Made by a program: the position numbers and the translations under genes. From Alphaproteobacteria bacterium (GTDB lineage Bacteria > Pseudomonadota > Alphaproteobacteria > DSM-16000 > Inquilinaceae): a stretch of 64,000 bases of DNA. The notes beneath the pieces were generated by a model, which saw only the letters and a list, made by a program, of their open reading frames with translations, was not told the DNA's origin and searched no databases. This document shows positions 10,743-19,922 of this stretch, piece by piece. How positions within the stretch are numbered: position 1 is the first letter of the stretch; each line of letters begins with the position of its first letter. The stretch is taken from positions 47,368 through 111,367 of the forward strand of contig JANQSN010000041.1 in assembly GCA_028284045.1 (NCBI GenBank). The letters run 5' to 3'.

Positions 10743-11578
10743 CGCGATCGCCTGAGGCGCGGGTCCACAAGGTCGCGCATGCCGTCGCCCAGCAGGTTGA
10801 AGCCCAGCACCAGGGCCAGGATGGCCAGCCCCGGAAAGGTGGTCATCCACCACGCACCCGGCATGTAGTTGCGTCCCTCGGAGATGGCGAGGCCCCAGTC
10901 GGGGTCCGGCGGCGTCGCGCCGACGCCCAGAAAGCCGAGAACGGCCGAGGTCAGGATGATGAAGCCCATGCCGATGGTCGCGCGCACGATGATCGGTGCG
11001 GCCACATTCGGCAGCACATGCATCGCCAGGATGCGCAAGCGTTTCGCCCCCAACCCCTCCAGCGCCTCCACGAACAGCAGGGTGCGCACCCGCCGCGTCT
11101 CGGCATAGACGGTCCGGGTGAAGAACGGCCAATAGGTCGCCGCCAGCGCCACCACCGCGGCCTCCAGCCCGCGCCCCAGAACCTGCGCCAGGGCGATGGC
11201 CAGGATGAGCTGCGGCACCGCCAGGAACACATCGGTCACGCGCATCACCGCCTCCGACGCGAAACCGTTGGTGTAGCCGGCGATCAGCCCAAGCGGCACA
11301 CCGATGGCCATGGCGGCAGCCACCACCGTCGTCGACACGGTGAGCGCCCCGCCCGTGCCCATGACCACGCGGGTGAAGATGTCCCGGCCGAGATTGTCGG
11401 TGCCGAAAGGATGCTCCCAGCTCGGCGGTTGCAGCCGCGAGCGCAGATCGGGGATGACGGCCTGCGCACCGTCAACGATCAGCGGATCGCCGAAGAACGC
11501 GATCAGGATGGCCAGGGCGACGATCGCCAGGCCCAGAACGGCCGGTATGTCGCGCAGGAACTTGCGGAGGATCAGCAT
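10739..11578 (-). CDS. Peptide ABC transporter permease (DppC/OppC type)
   Basis: 279 residues, with ~6 membrane segments starting with VLGLAIVALAILIAFFG (~14-30). HPFGTDNLGRDIFTRVVMG is the conserved OppC_N/BPD-1 entry. The cytoplasmic EAA-type loop is EALEGLGAKRLRILAMHVLPN, and GFLGVGATPPDPDWG is typical of the C-type permease. Inner-membrane channel subunit. It lies 6 bases after the partner permease and overlaps the ATPase gene by 4 bp. Confidence 0.93.
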   Translation of the reverse strand: MLILRKFLRDIPAVLGLAIVALAILIAFFGDPLIVDGAQAVIPDLRSRLQPPSWEHPFGTDNLGRDIFTRVVMGTGGALTVSTTVVAAAMAIGVPLGLIAGYTNGFASEAVMRVTDVFLAVPQLILAIALAQVLGRGLEAAVVALAATYWPFFTRTVYAETRRVRTLLFVEALEGLGAKRLRILAMHVLPNVAAPIIVRATIGMGFIILTSAVLGFLGVGATPPDPDWGLAISEGRNYMPGAWWMTTFPGLAILALVLGFNLLGDGMRDLVDPRLRRSR

Positions 11579-11584
11579 GCGCCG

Positions 11585-12595
11585 TCACATCCTCTCCGCG
11601 ACGCGCGGGTCGAGCAGCCCATGCACCACGTCGACGACGATGTTGACGACGCCGTAGACGAAGCCGATCACCAGCGTCACGGCCAGCACCGCCGTATAGT
11701 CGGCGGCAAAGATCGCCTGCACGAGGTAGGAGCCGAGGCCCGGCCAGTCGAACACCGCTTCCACCGCGACTGCGTTGGAGACGAAGGCGCCGAACAACAG
11801 GCCGACCTGGGTGACCGGCGTCACCAGCGCGTTCTTCAGCGCAAACGGGAACAGCACGCGGCGGCGCGGATAGCCGACCGCGGTCTCGTAGGCCGCGTAC
11901 TCGCTGTGCATCGCCTCAATGACGGAGGAACGGGTGAAGCGCGCTACGGTCGCGAGCCCGCCGAAGGCGATGGTGATCGCCGGCAGTGCCAGATGCGACA
12001 GCGTCGCGCCAAAGGCATCCAGACGTCCGGCGATCAGGCTGTCGATCAACAAGAAGCCGGTGATGTCCGGCGGCACCTCCATGCCGGCGGGCAGACGGCC
12101 CCGCAACGGCAACAGCCCGAGGTCCAGGGCGAACACGAGCTGCAGCATGATGGCGAACCAGAACGACGCGGTGGCCAGCCCCAGCACCGTGACCACGCGC
12201 ACGAAATGGTCGAAGGTCGAGTTGTACCAGGCCCCCGACAGCGCCCCGATCACGATGCCGCCGACGGCCGCGATCGCCAGGGCGGCGAAGGTGAGCTCAA
12301 GCGTCGCCGGCAGGCGCTGCGCGATGTCCAGGCCCACGGCGCGGTTGGAATAGGCGGAGACGCCGAAATCGCCCTGGGCTGCGTTCCAGGCATAGTCCGC
12401 GAACTGCACGATCACATGCCGGTCGAGGCCCAGATCCTCACGGATCGCCGCGATCTGCTCGGGCGTTGCGTTGTCGCCGGCAATCGCCGCCGCCGGGTCG
12501 CCCGGCGCCAGACGCAGCATGCCGAACGCCAACAGCAACAGCCCGAGCAGGATCGGGACGATCATCAAGACACGGCGAACGATGAAGAGGGCCAT
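11585..12595 (-). CDS. Peptide ABC transporter permease (DppB/OppB type)
   Basis: 336 residues. The N-terminal helix IVRRVLMIVPILLGLLLLAFGMLRLAPGDPA is the OppB-type first segment; AIREDLGLDRHVIVQFADY follows as in DppB. The cytoplasmic coupling loop is YETAVGYPRRRVLFPFALKNALVTPVT, and VFDWPGLGSYLVQAIFAADY the usual periplasmic signature. Inner-membrane channel subunit next to its C-type partner. A hairpin at 12616-12644 separates it from the binding-protein gene. Confidence 0.93.
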   Translation of the reverse strand: MALFIVRRVLMIVPILLGLLLLAFGMLRLAPGDPAAAIAGDNATPEQIAAIREDLGLDRHVIVQFADYAWNAAQGDFGVSAYSNRAVGLDIAQRLPATLELTFAALAIAAVGGIVIGALSGAWYNSTFDHFVRVVTVLGLATASFWFAIMLQLVFALDLGLLPLRGRLPAGMEVPPDITGFLLIDSLIAGRLDAFGATLSHLALPAITIAFGGLATVARFTRSSVIEAMHSEYAAYETAVGYPRRRVLFPFALKNALVTPVTQVGLLFGAFVSNAVAVEAVFDWPGLGSYLVQAIFAADYTAVLAVTLVIGFVYGVVNIVVDVVHGLLDPRVAERM

Positions 12596-12615
12596 GCGAT
12601 CCTACGCTCCGGTTC

Positions 12616-12644
12616 GGCGGGGCGCGCGTCACGCACGCCCCGCC
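12616..12644 (-). other. Stem-loop between the binding-protein gene and the first permease gene
   Basis: GGCGGGGCG (12616-12624) pairs with CGCCCCGCC (12636-12644). No T-run follows. In transporter operons such hairpins often protect the binding-protein mRNA and lower permease expression; that role is inferred here from position. Confidence 0.5.
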
Positions 12645-12656
12645 ACCGGGTTGGGG

Positions 12657-14228
12657 TCAGTCGGTCACCGACATCCAGCGCAGTTCGCCGCCGGATCCGA
12701 CCGGCGAGAAGCTATAGCCCTCAAGGCGATCGCTGAGACCGCGGAGCTGGACCGTATTGTAGATCCAGATATCCGCCGCGTCCTCGACGATGATCCGCGA
12801 GGCTTCTTCGTAATAGCCGGTGCGGACATCGCGGTCGGTCTCGGCCCGGGCGGCCTGCAGCAGCTCGTCCACCCGCGCGTCGGCGTACCAGGACGAGGCC
12901 TTCCAGGTGCCGGCGAACGTCGTGTCGTACATCTGGCCGATCCAGTTCTCCGGATCGACGAAATAGGTCGACACCCAGTGCACCCACATGTCCGGCGTCG
13001 TCTCCACCGAGCCGGCGGCGCTGGTCAGCGTCGGCCAGGTGGAAGCCACCAGTTCGACGGTCACGCCGACCGCCGCCATGCCGGCCTGCAGAATCTCCGC
13101 CGCCTGGGTCGTCTGCTCCAGAGCGGACTGGATGTGGATCTCCAGCGGCCGGTCAAGTTCCGCCCCCTCGCCGCGGGCCGCATCGCAGTACTCGGCCGCG
13201 GCTTCCAGATCGTAGCCGTAGGGCTCAAGATCGTCGGGTGCGCCCCAGAGGTTGCCCGGTAGCGGGCCGGCGTTGCGCTCCGGGAAGCCGCCGAGCACGA
13301 TCTCGATGAACGCCTCATAGTCGAAGGCGTGGCTGACGCATTTGCGGAAGTTCTCGTTGTCGAACGGTGCCCGCCGATTGTTCATGCGGATGATCATGAT
13401 CCGCATGGACTCGTCGCTGGCGACGCCGACGCCCTCGGCCGCCTCGACCCGCTCGACCTGATCGGTCGGCAGGTAGCTGTCAGTGGCGTCGATATCGCCG
13501 TTGATCAGCGCGAGAACCCGGGTCGAGGTCTCCTGCACCGGATAGGCGCGAACGATCTCGATCGGGTCCGCATTGTCGTCCCAGCCCCAGAAGTGGTCGG
13601 GGTTGATGGCCAGGTCCAGCTTCTCCTGCGGGATATAGGTCTGGGCATCGGGGATGTAGGCGCCCGAGCCGGCCCCGTTGGAGGTCAGCCAGCCTGAGCC
13701 CCAATCGTCTTCCACGACGTTGGCTTCCACCGCATCCTGGTTGACGATCGCAACCAGCGGGATCGCGGCCAGGAACGGCGCGTAGGCCTGGCTGAGGGTG
13801 AAGGAAACCGTCAGGTCGTCCACCTTCTCCACACCCTCCGGCGCCAGTACCGGCAGGAAGGCGCCGGACGGCCCGCGGCCCATCGTCAACAGCCGCTGGA
13901 AGGAATAGACCACGTCGTCGGCCGTCAGGGGCGAGCCGTCATGGAACGTCACGCCGTCCTTCAGCGTGAAGGTCCATTGCAGGCCGTCTTCGCTGACCTC
14001 GTGGCTCTCGGCAAGCCAAGGCGTCAGCTCCGGCGGGTTGCCGATATAGCGGTAGAGCCCGTCATAGACGTTCAGCATGTAGAACTGCATGGGCACGTCA
14101 TAGACGACATGCGGGTCGAGACCGGACGGCAGCGTGTCGCCCCAGACGATCTCGTCGGTGTCCGCGGCTGCCGCGACGGGCAGCATCGCGAGAGCCGCCG
14201 CGACGGCGGCTCCTGTCAGCATTCTCAT
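12657..14228 (-). CDS. Peptide/amino-acid-derivative ABC transporter substrate-binding protein (SBP family 5)
   Basis: 523 residues with a Sec signal peptide (LTGAAVAAALAMLPVAAAA, cut near residue 22). The SBP_bac_5 hallmarks follow: WGDTLPSGLDPHVVYD, then LTPWLAESHEVSEDGLQWTF and FTLKDGVTFHDGSPLTADDVV. Periplasmic capture of peptides or related solutes. GGAGG precedes the ATG and the start overlaps the racemase stop by 4 bp. Its position behind the racemase and M28 peptidase suggests the ligand is what those enzymes process. Confidence 0.94.
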   Translation of the reverse strand: MRMLTGAAVAAALAMLPVAAAADTDEIVWGDTLPSGLDPHVVYDVPMQFYMLNVYDGLYRYIGNPPELTPWLAESHEVSEDGLQWTFTLKDGVTFHDGSPLTADDVVYSFQRLLTMGRGPSGAFLPVLAPEGVEKVDDLTVSFTLSQAYAPFLAAIPLVAIVNQDAVEANVVEDDWGSGWLTSNGAGSGAYIPDAQTYIPQEKLDLAINPDHFWGWDDNADPIEIVRAYPVQETSTRVLALINGDIDATDSYLPTDQVERVEAAEGVGVASDESMRIMIIRMNNRRAPFDNENFRKCVSHAFDYEAFIEIVLGGFPERNAGPLPGNLWGAPDDLEPYGYDLEAAAEYCDAARGEGAELDRPLEIHIQSALEQTTQAAEILQAGMAAVGVTVELVASTWPTLTSAAGSVETTPDMWVHWVSTYFVDPENWIGQMYDTTFAGTWKASSWYADARVDELLQAARAETDRDVRTGYYEEASRIIVEDAADIWIYNTVQLRGLSDRLEGYSFSPVGSGGELRWMSVTD

Positions 14229-15025
14229 ATCCGTGCCTCCATCTGTTGGTCATAAGCTGCCTCGCCGGGGTCGAGCCCGATGAGGGGACGGTCCTCGGCC
14301 TGCGGCCAGCGCCGCCGGCTGTGGGTGAGGCCGAGGGAGGCCATCGTCTCCGCCGTGCGGAGCGCCGCCAGCACCGGGTTGACGACGGGCACCCGCACGC
14401 GCTCGGCGATCGCGGGCGTGGGGTCGAGGAACGCCATGCTCATGCAGCCGAAGATCAGCGCTTCCGCACCGTCTTCCTCGACACACAGGCGCGCCGGTTG
14501 CGCGATGCGGTCGATGGCGGCGTCGAGTGTGCCTTCCTGCGCCGCGCGGGCCATTTCCGGGACGCTCATGCCGACGCCGCGCACCGAGGTCAGCCGCTGT
14601 TCGAGCCCGAGCGCGCGCAGGAATGCCCGTGTGCGCGCCCCGCCGCCGGCGCCGGGCGACAGGATCGAGAAGCGGTCGGCGGTCTGCAGCGCGAGCAGAA
14701 CCGATGCCGCACCGGGCCCGACGACCGGGATCGACACCGCCTCCCGCACGGCATCCAGCGCCGGGTCGGAAAAGCAGCCGACGATCGCGGCGTCGAACCC
14801 CTCCTGCGCGGCGGCGACGATGCCGCGGACGATGGCCGGGCCGGCTTCGACGGCGTCCCAGGCGCCTTCGATGCCGTCGCGGGCGCGGGCGGCCGACCGC
14901 ACCGCGACAGTGGTGCCGGGCAGCGCATGGGCGGCCAGGAAGTCTTCCCGACGTCGCGGTTCCGCCGGCCCGACCGTAACGGCGAGCGGCGCGACGAGCT
15001 GGTAGAAGATGCGCCGCCCAGCCAT
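14225..15025 (-). CDS. Aspartate/glutamate/hydantoin racemase family protein
   Basis: 266 residues from ATG 15025, five bases after the M28 gene's stop. The two cysteines expected for cofactor-independent racemases are present: Cys84 in VGCFSDPAL and Cys194 in IFGCMSMAF. PVVGPGAASVLLALQTADRFSIL between them fits the hydantoin/allantoin racemase branch. Cytoplasmic; it would interconvert D and L forms of an amino acid or its hydantoin. Between a transporter and two peptidases it suggests a D-configured or racemisable product; the exact substrate is unknown. Confidence 0.85.
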   Translation of the reverse strand: MAGRRIFYQLVAPLAVTVGPAEPRRREDFLAAHALPGTTVAVRSAARARDGIEGAWDAVEAGPAIVRGIVAAAQEGFDAAIVGCFSDPALDAVREAVSIPVVGPGAASVLLALQTADRFSILSPGAGGGARTRAFLRALGLEQRLTSVRGVGMSVPEMARAAQEGTLDAAIDRIAQPARLCVEEDGAEALIFGCMSMAFLDPTPAIAERVRVPVVNPVLAALRTAETMASLGLTHSRRRWPQAEDRPLIGLDPGEAAYDQQMEARI

Positions 15026-15030
15026 GCCGG

Positions 15031-16806
15031 TTACGCGCCCAGTGCCGTCAGCGCGTCGTCGATGGCCGCCGTCGCATCGCCGACGCCGTCGGCGACCCGG
15101 TTGCGGTCGCGCACCAACTGCGTTTCCAGCATCCAACGGTCCGGCCCGTCCTCCGCCCTCTCCAGTTCCGGGAGGTCGTAGAGGCAGGGCAGCATCGTGG
15201 TCTGGGGTGTGTAACCGTAGGGATCCTGCGCGTACGAGCCCTTCACCTGGCTCTGCAGCGGCACCAGGATGCGGCTCAGGCGCTTCATCGTGCGGTTCAG
15301 CAGCCGCGCGGCGTCGTCATCGCCTTCGCCCTTGGCGAACCGCGCCGCCCAGGCCTCCGCCGCGGCGTCGAGCCGGGCTGCCGACGCGGCAAAGGTGTCG
15401 GTCATTTTCCGCACGCCGCCGAGGCCGACGGCCGCGCCCGGACCCGCAAGCTGGTCCAGGCGGGTGGCGATCTGGTCGGCCACCGGCACGAAACGGAACG
15501 GCAAGACCGGGGCGGTCGCCAGCTCCCACAGCCAGGCGGCGTAGATCTCCAGATGCGTCGCGATCCACGACCAGTCCAGCTTGTCCAAGCGGTTCTCGAC
15601 GGAATGGTGCCACCAGCCGAGCGTGGCCAGCGCCGTCGCCTTCAGCTCCGCCTCGGTGAAGGCGCCTTCGCCGTGGAACATCGGCACGCCCAAGCCGAAG
15701 AACGAGGCGTCGCCGTTCTTGGCCGCGCGATGCCAGACATTCTCCCGCCCTTGCAGGAACTGGGGCTCGATACGCTGATGGAACGCCTTCAGCTCGGCAT
15801 TCGACGCCGTGGCCCAGCGCGTCGTGCCGACGCAGCCCGGCTGATCGATCTGCAGATAGGCCACGGCATTCGCCCGCAGCCGGTCCCAATGGTGGTCGGC
15901 GAACCAAGTCGACCCCGACATGGTGCCCGTCTCATGCGCCGTCCAGAAGCCGACCATGAGACCGCGCCGGAGTTCGCCGCGGCGGGCATTGAAGGCCCGC
16001 GCCAGCTCGATCATGCAGGCGTTGCCGGCGGCGTTGTCGGTGGCGGCCTCGCCCGGCCAACTGTCCTGGTGGCCGCCCAGCAGCACGAAATCGTCGGCCT
16101 CCGGGCTGTCGGCACCGGGCGCGATCTCGCCCACCGTGATCTGCACCGGGCGCCAACCGTTGGTCACATGGGCGCGGAACCACACCCGCGCCTCGCCGCT
16201 CAGCGCCAGTTCCTTGAGCTCCAGGCCCGCGACGCGGGAGATGCCGATGCACGGGATCTCCGGCATCTCGGTCAGATGGGTCTCCGGCGTCGGCACGCCC
16301 CAGGCGGGCTTCACGGAGCCGAAGGGCACGGCGTCGTTCTCCGGGTGACCCCAGTTCATCATCACCGCGCCTATGGCACCCTTCATCGCAGCGATGCGCT
16401 GCTTCTCGTGCCGGGCCGGAGAATAGGAAAGCTCCGTCAGGATGACTTTGCCCCGGACATCGAGCCCTTCGTAGTCGCAGAAGGCGCCGGAGCCGACATA
16501 GACCAGCTCGCCGCGCACGCCCTCCGCCAGGGTCTCGGTGCTATGGCCCAGGGTGTTGGCCGGAATGGAGACGGTGCGGGGGGCTTCCAGCCTGAATTCC
16601 GCATGCTCCGGGAAGCTGACGATGGCCGGCAACTCGTGAACACGGGCGTCCGCAACGCCGGCCTCCGCCAGCGCGTCGCGGGAATACTCCGCCATCCGCC
16701 GGCCGTTGGGCGACCCTGCGGCCCGATGCGGAATCTCCGTCACGATATGCTCGACATGCGCCCGGACGCGCGCAGCGGACACCTCCCCAATCACCTCGGC
16801 CGACAT
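15031..16806 (-). CDS. M28-family metallopeptidase with PA-type insert
   Basis: 591 residues from ATG 16806, chosen because AGAGG lies 5 bases upstream and because the alternative ATG at 16830 overlaps the palindromic operator (16820-16836). A PA-like insert occupies ~95-215. Then the di-zinc peptidase core: GGHQDSW (His246, Asp248), TDNAAGN (Asp257), WTAHETG (Glu292), and a late His in LGWWHHSVENR. No signal peptide is visible, so it is probably cytoplasmic. First gene of the transporter operon, divergent from the M20 peptidase. Likely an aminopeptidase or carboxypeptidase acting on the imported compound. Confidence 0.88.
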   Translation of the reverse strand: MSAEVIGEVSAARVRAHVEHIVTEIPHRAAGSPNGRRMAEYSRDALAEAGVADARVHELPAIVSFPEHAEFRLEAPRTVSIPANTLGHSTETLAEGVRGELVYVGSGAFCDYEGLDVRGKVILTELSYSPARHEKQRIAAMKGAIGAVMMNWGHPENDAVPFGSVKPAWGVPTPETHLTEMPEIPCIGISRVAGLELKELALSGEARVWFRAHVTNGWRPVQITVGEIAPGADSPEADDFVLLGGHQDSWPGEAATDNAAGNACMIELARAFNARRGELRRGLMVGFWTAHETGTMSGSTWFADHHWDRLRANAVAYLQIDQPGCVGTTRWATASNAELKAFHQRIEPQFLQGRENVWHRAAKNGDASFFGLGVPMFHGEGAFTEAELKATALATLGWWHHSVENRLDKLDWSWIATHLEIYAAWLWELATAPVLPFRFVPVADQIATRLDQLAGPGAAVGLGGVRKMTDTFAASAARLDAAAEAWAARFAKGEGDDDAARLLNRTMKRLSRILVPLQSQVKGSYAQDPYGYTPQTTMLPCLYDLPELERAEDGPDRWMLETQLVRDRNRVADGVGDATAAIDDALTALGA

Positions 16807-16819
16807 GGACGCCTCTTTT

Positions 16820-16836
16820 TTGTCAGACAATCTGAC
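16820..16836. promoter_or_regulatory. Candidate GntR operator in the divergent promoter region
   Basis: TTGTCAGACAA (16820-16830) overlaps a perfect 6-3-6 palindrome, GTCAGA-CAA-TCTGAC (16822-16836). TTGT-N3-ACAA is the common half-site layout of FadR/FCD-type GntR regulators, one of which is encoded at 19075-19794. The site is 14 bases upstream of the M28 ATG and 90 bases upstream of the M20 ATG. Confidence 0.55.
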
Positions 16837-16925
16837 CGTATGATGACAACACTCGACAGCGTGCTCAATGCAAAAATGACCACACCGCCGCGCCCCGTCG
16901 GCGGTGCACAGAATGGGAGGAAGGG

Positions 16926-18092
16926 ATGCACGCAGGCCGTGCCGTGTTGGACTGGTTGGCCGGCCAGGGCCCCCAGATGGAAGCCCTGCTGGCCGACCTC
17001 GTGAACATCGACAGCGGCTCCCACGACGCCGAGGGCGTCGAGGCCGTGCGTACGCGCCTGGCCGCCTTCTTCGACGAGCACGGGATCCAAACCCGCGACG
17101 TACCGACGGCCGGGGGCGATTGCCTGGCCGCCCGCACCGGCCCTGAAGGCGCGGCCGGTCATGTCTTGCTGATGGGCCATATGGACACGGTGTTTGCGAG
17201 GGGTGAGGCCGCGCGGCGGCCGTTTACGGTCGAGAGGCGAGACGGCCGTCGCCGCGGCCGCGGCCCCGGGGTCGCCGACATGAAGGCCGGGCTGGTGATG
17301 AACGCGTTTCTGGTGGCCGGCTTTCAGGCTGCCGGTACGGCACCCGTGCCGGTTGTCGCCCTCTACACCCGGGATGAGGAGATCGGCTCCCCCAACGGGC
17401 GCGCGGCGATCGAGGCCGTGGCGAAGGGCGCCCGCGCGGTCTTCAATGCCGAACCCGGCCGTGAGAGCGGCAACGTCGTGAAGGGCCGGCGCGGCGGGAC
17501 GTTCTTCCGGGCGACCGTTACCGGCCGACCCGCCCATGCCGGGCTCGACCCCCACAAGGGCCGCAGCGCGATCGAGGAGATGGCGCGCAAGATCCTGGCC
17601 TGGCATGGGCTGACCACCCCGGACCCGGACGTGACGGTGAGCGTGGGTCTGATATCCGGCGGCCAGTCCGTCAACACCATCGCGCCCTTCTGTGAGGCTG
17701 AGGTCGACCTCCGCTTCGCGGAGCTGGAGACCGGCGAGAGGTTGGAGCGGGAGATCCGCGCGATCGCAGAGACCTGCGCCCGCGACGGCCTCTCGGGGAC
17801 GTTGGCGCGGCTGGGCGGCTTTCTTCCGGTTGTGGAGACGGTGGACAACCGGGCGTTGGTCGAGCTCTATTTGGCCACAGCGCGCGAGCTCGGTCACACC
17901 ACCGGGGCGGAGTTCACCCGCTCCTGCGCCGACTCCGGTATCACCGCCAGTCTCGGAATTCCGACGGTGTGCGCCACCGGACCCGTCGGGGCGAACGCCC
18001 ACAGTCCGGAGGAGTATGTGGACCTCGACACCTTCATTCCCCGTGCCCAGGCCGAAGCCCTGGCGATCCTCCGTCTGGCGGAGCACGCCTGA
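16926..18092 (+). CDS. M20-family metallopeptidase (carboxypeptidase G2/ArgE-like)
   Basis: 388 residues with a strong ribosome site (GGGAGGAAGGG) before the ATG. Zinc ligands: LLMGHMDTVF, GPGVADMKAG (the bridging Asp), YTRDEEIGS (catalytic Glu and ligand), FNAEPGRE, and the C-terminal GANAHSPEEYVDL. The dimerisation insert lies at ~190-300. The closest familiar type is glutamate carboxypeptidase, which removes C-terminal Glu from peptides or conjugates; that fits the Glu/Asp-type racemase nearby but is inference. First gene of a plus-strand operon with the oxidoreductase and GntR genes (1-bp then 4-bp overlaps). Confidence 0.92.
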   Translation: MHAGRAVLDWLAGQGPQMEALLADLVNIDSGSHDAEGVEAVRTRLAAFFDEHGIQTRDVPTAGGDCLAARTGPEGAAGHVLLMGHMDTVFARGEAARRPFTVERRDGRRRGRGPGVADMKAGLVMNAFLVAGFQAAGTAPVPVVALYTRDEEIGSPNGRAAIEAVAKGARAVFNAEPGRESGNVVKGRRGGTFFRATVTGRPAHAGLDPHKGRSAIEEMARKILAWHGLTTPDPDVTVSVGLISGGQSVNTIAPFCEAEVDLRFAELETGERLEREIRAIAETCARDGLSGTLARLGGFLPVVETVDNRALVELYLATARELGHTTGAEFTRSCADSGITASLGIPTVCATGPVGANAHSPEEYVDLDTFIPRAQAEALAILRLAEHA

Positions 18093-19078
18093 TGCGGGCG
18101 CTGCGCTATTTCCGGTGCGGCCCGGCGCATGAGGTGCTGCAGGTCGTCGAGGATGCCGATCCGGTGCCCGGCCCCGGGGAGGTGCGCGTCGCCGTCCGTG
18201 CCTCCGGCGTCAACCCGCACGACACGAAGAAGCGGTCCGGCTGGCTCGGCGCCCTGCCGGTCGACGGCGGCGTCACCCCCCACAGCGACGGCGCCGGCAT
18301 CATCGACGCGGTCGGGCCGGGCGTACCGGAGGGGCGGATCGGCGAGCGCGTCTACGTCTTGCGCGCCCCCCCGGTCCGCGGCACGGCGGCGGAGAAGGTC
18401 GTGTTGGGACAGGATTGGGCGATCCCGCTGCCCGAGGACATCGCGTTCGAGGCCGGCGCGTCGCTGGGCGTGCCGGCCTTTACCGCCTGGCTGGCCGTGC
18501 TCTCGGACGGTCCGGTGACCGGCGAGACGGTGCTGATCCATGGCGGCGGCGGCGCGGTTGGCCGGGTCTGCGTCGAGCTGGCGGCCTGGAACGGGGCGAC
18601 CGTGGTGACGACCGCGGGATCGGCGCAAGGTCGCACCACGGCCCGGGCGAAGGGGGCCGACCATGTGCTGGACCGCCACACCGACGACGTGGCGGGCGCG
18701 GTTCTGGACATCACCGGCGGGCGGGGCGTGGCGCGGATCGTCGATGTGGACTTTGCCGCCAATCAGGCCGTGGATGCCGCAGCCATCGCCGAGCACGGAA
18801 CGATTGCCGCCTATTCGTCGACGTCCGACAAGACGCCTGTGCTCGACTACTACGCCTTCGCGCTGAAGGGCGCGCGGCTTAGCTTCGTGCAGGGCGGCAA
18901 GCTCACGCCATCACAGCGCGACGCCGCCGCCCGGACGATCGGCGCGCTGCTGGCCCGCGGTTGCCTGCACCCCGATATCTCTTCGGTGTTTCCAATCGAC
19001 GCTGCGGCCGCTGCGCATGCGGCGGTCGAGGCCGGTGCCCCCGGCAATGTCGTGGTTACGCCCGATGGATCGGCATGA
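18092..19078 (+). CDS. Medium-chain NAD(P)-dependent oxidoreductase (quinone oxidoreductase-like)
   Basis: 328 residues from ATG 18092, which shares one base with the M20 stop (TGATG). N-terminal GroES-like domain (GEVRVAVRASGVNPHDTKKRSG), then the Rossmann motif HGGGGAVGRVCVELA (~150-165). The structural and catalytic zinc cysteines are absent, so it belongs to the zinc-free QOR/crotonyl-reductase branch of MDR enzymes. It probably reduces an alpha,beta-unsaturated carbonyl or quinone. Its place between a peptidase and a regulator does not explain the substrate. Confidence 0.88.
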   Translation: MRALRYFRCGPAHEVLQVVEDADPVPGPGEVRVAVRASGVNPHDTKKRSGWLGALPVDGGVTPHSDGAGIIDAVGPGVPEGRIGERVYVLRAPPVRGTAAEKVVLGQDWAIPLPEDIAFEAGASLGVPAFTAWLAVLSDGPVTGETVLIHGGGGAVGRVCVELAAWNGATVVTTAGSAQGRTTARAKGADHVLDRHTDDVAGAVLDITGGRGVARIVDVDFAANQAVDAAAIAEHGTIAAYSSTSDKTPVLDYYAFALKGARLSFVQGGKLTPSQRDAAARTIGALLARGCLHPDISSVFPIDAAAAAHAAVEAGAPGNVVVTPDGSA

Positions 19079-19794
19079 GCGAAGCTCGCCGGTTCCCCGC
19101 GGAGACCGCGTCGGAGGTGGGCGCGCTGGCGGCTGCCCTGGCGCGGCCCGAACCGCCGCCGCTGATGCGCGAGCAGGCCCTGGAGACCGTGAAGGATGCG
19201 ATCATCTCAGGGCGTCTGCCGCCGGGAACGCGTCTGATCGAGCGGGAGATGTGCGCGGCGCTGGGCGTCAGCCGTTCCATCGTGCGCGAGGTGATCCGCC
19301 AGTTGGAGGCGGACCGGCTGGTGCAGGTCGCGGCCCACCGCGGTCCGCGCGTGGCGGAGCTGACGGCCAAGACGGCGCGGGAGATCTATGATCTACGCGC
19401 GGAGCTGGAGGTTCTGCTGGTCAAGGACTTCATCCGCAACGCTGCGGACATCGAGGTGACGCAACTCGTCTCCCTGGCGCCCGAAGTTGCGGCGGCCGCC
19501 GCGGCGAATGACATCGACGATCTCGTCGTCATCATGCGCCACTTCTACGGCGTGCTGGTCGTTGGCGCGGACAACGCGGTAGCGGCCGACATTCTCGAAA
19601 CGCTGCACGCCCGTATCAGCCGGCTGCGCGTCCTCGCCATGTCCGAGCCGGGCCGGATAAGCTGCAGCGTCAAAGAGATCTCCGAGATCGTCGCCGCCGT
19701 CGAAGCGCGCGATCCGGCGCGGGCCGAGGTGGCAACGCGTGCCTACGTCAACGCAGCGCGCGACGCCGCCCTCAGGCAGATCACCAGAGGTTGA
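19075..19794 (+). CDS. GntR-family transcriptional regulator (FadR subfamily, FCD domain)
   Basis: 239 residues from ATG 19075, overlapping the oxidoreductase stop by 4 bp. The winged helix is at ~35-95: AIISGRLPPGTRLIEREMCAALGVSRSIVREVIRQLEADRLV. The all-alpha FCD effector domain follows (EIYDLRAELEVLLVKDFIRN ... IMRHFYGVLVVGADN). It is encoded at the end of the M20 operon and probably controls both divergent operons through the palindrome at 16820-16836, responding to a small organic acid. Confidence 0.93.
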   Translation: MSEARRFPAETASEVGALAAALARPEPPPLMREQALETVKDAIISGRLPPGTRLIEREMCAALGVSRSIVREVIRQLEADRLVQVAAHRGPRVAELTAKTAREIYDLRAELEVLLVKDFIRNAADIEVTQLVSLAPEVAAAAAANDIDDLVVIMRHFYGVLVVGADNAVAADILETLHARISRLRVLAMSEPGRISCSVKEISEIVAAVEARDPARAEVATRAYVNAARDAALRQITRG

Positions 19795-19922
19795 CGGCGC
19801 GGTGGAGGGCCGGCACCGCCGCTTCCCTGGGCCGAACCAAGCCGAATGAAGAGACTGAGCGTTGTGATCGCGATGCGAGTTGAAGTGCTTGGCTTCGAGT
19901 TCCTTGTCGGCCAGCAACGGCT

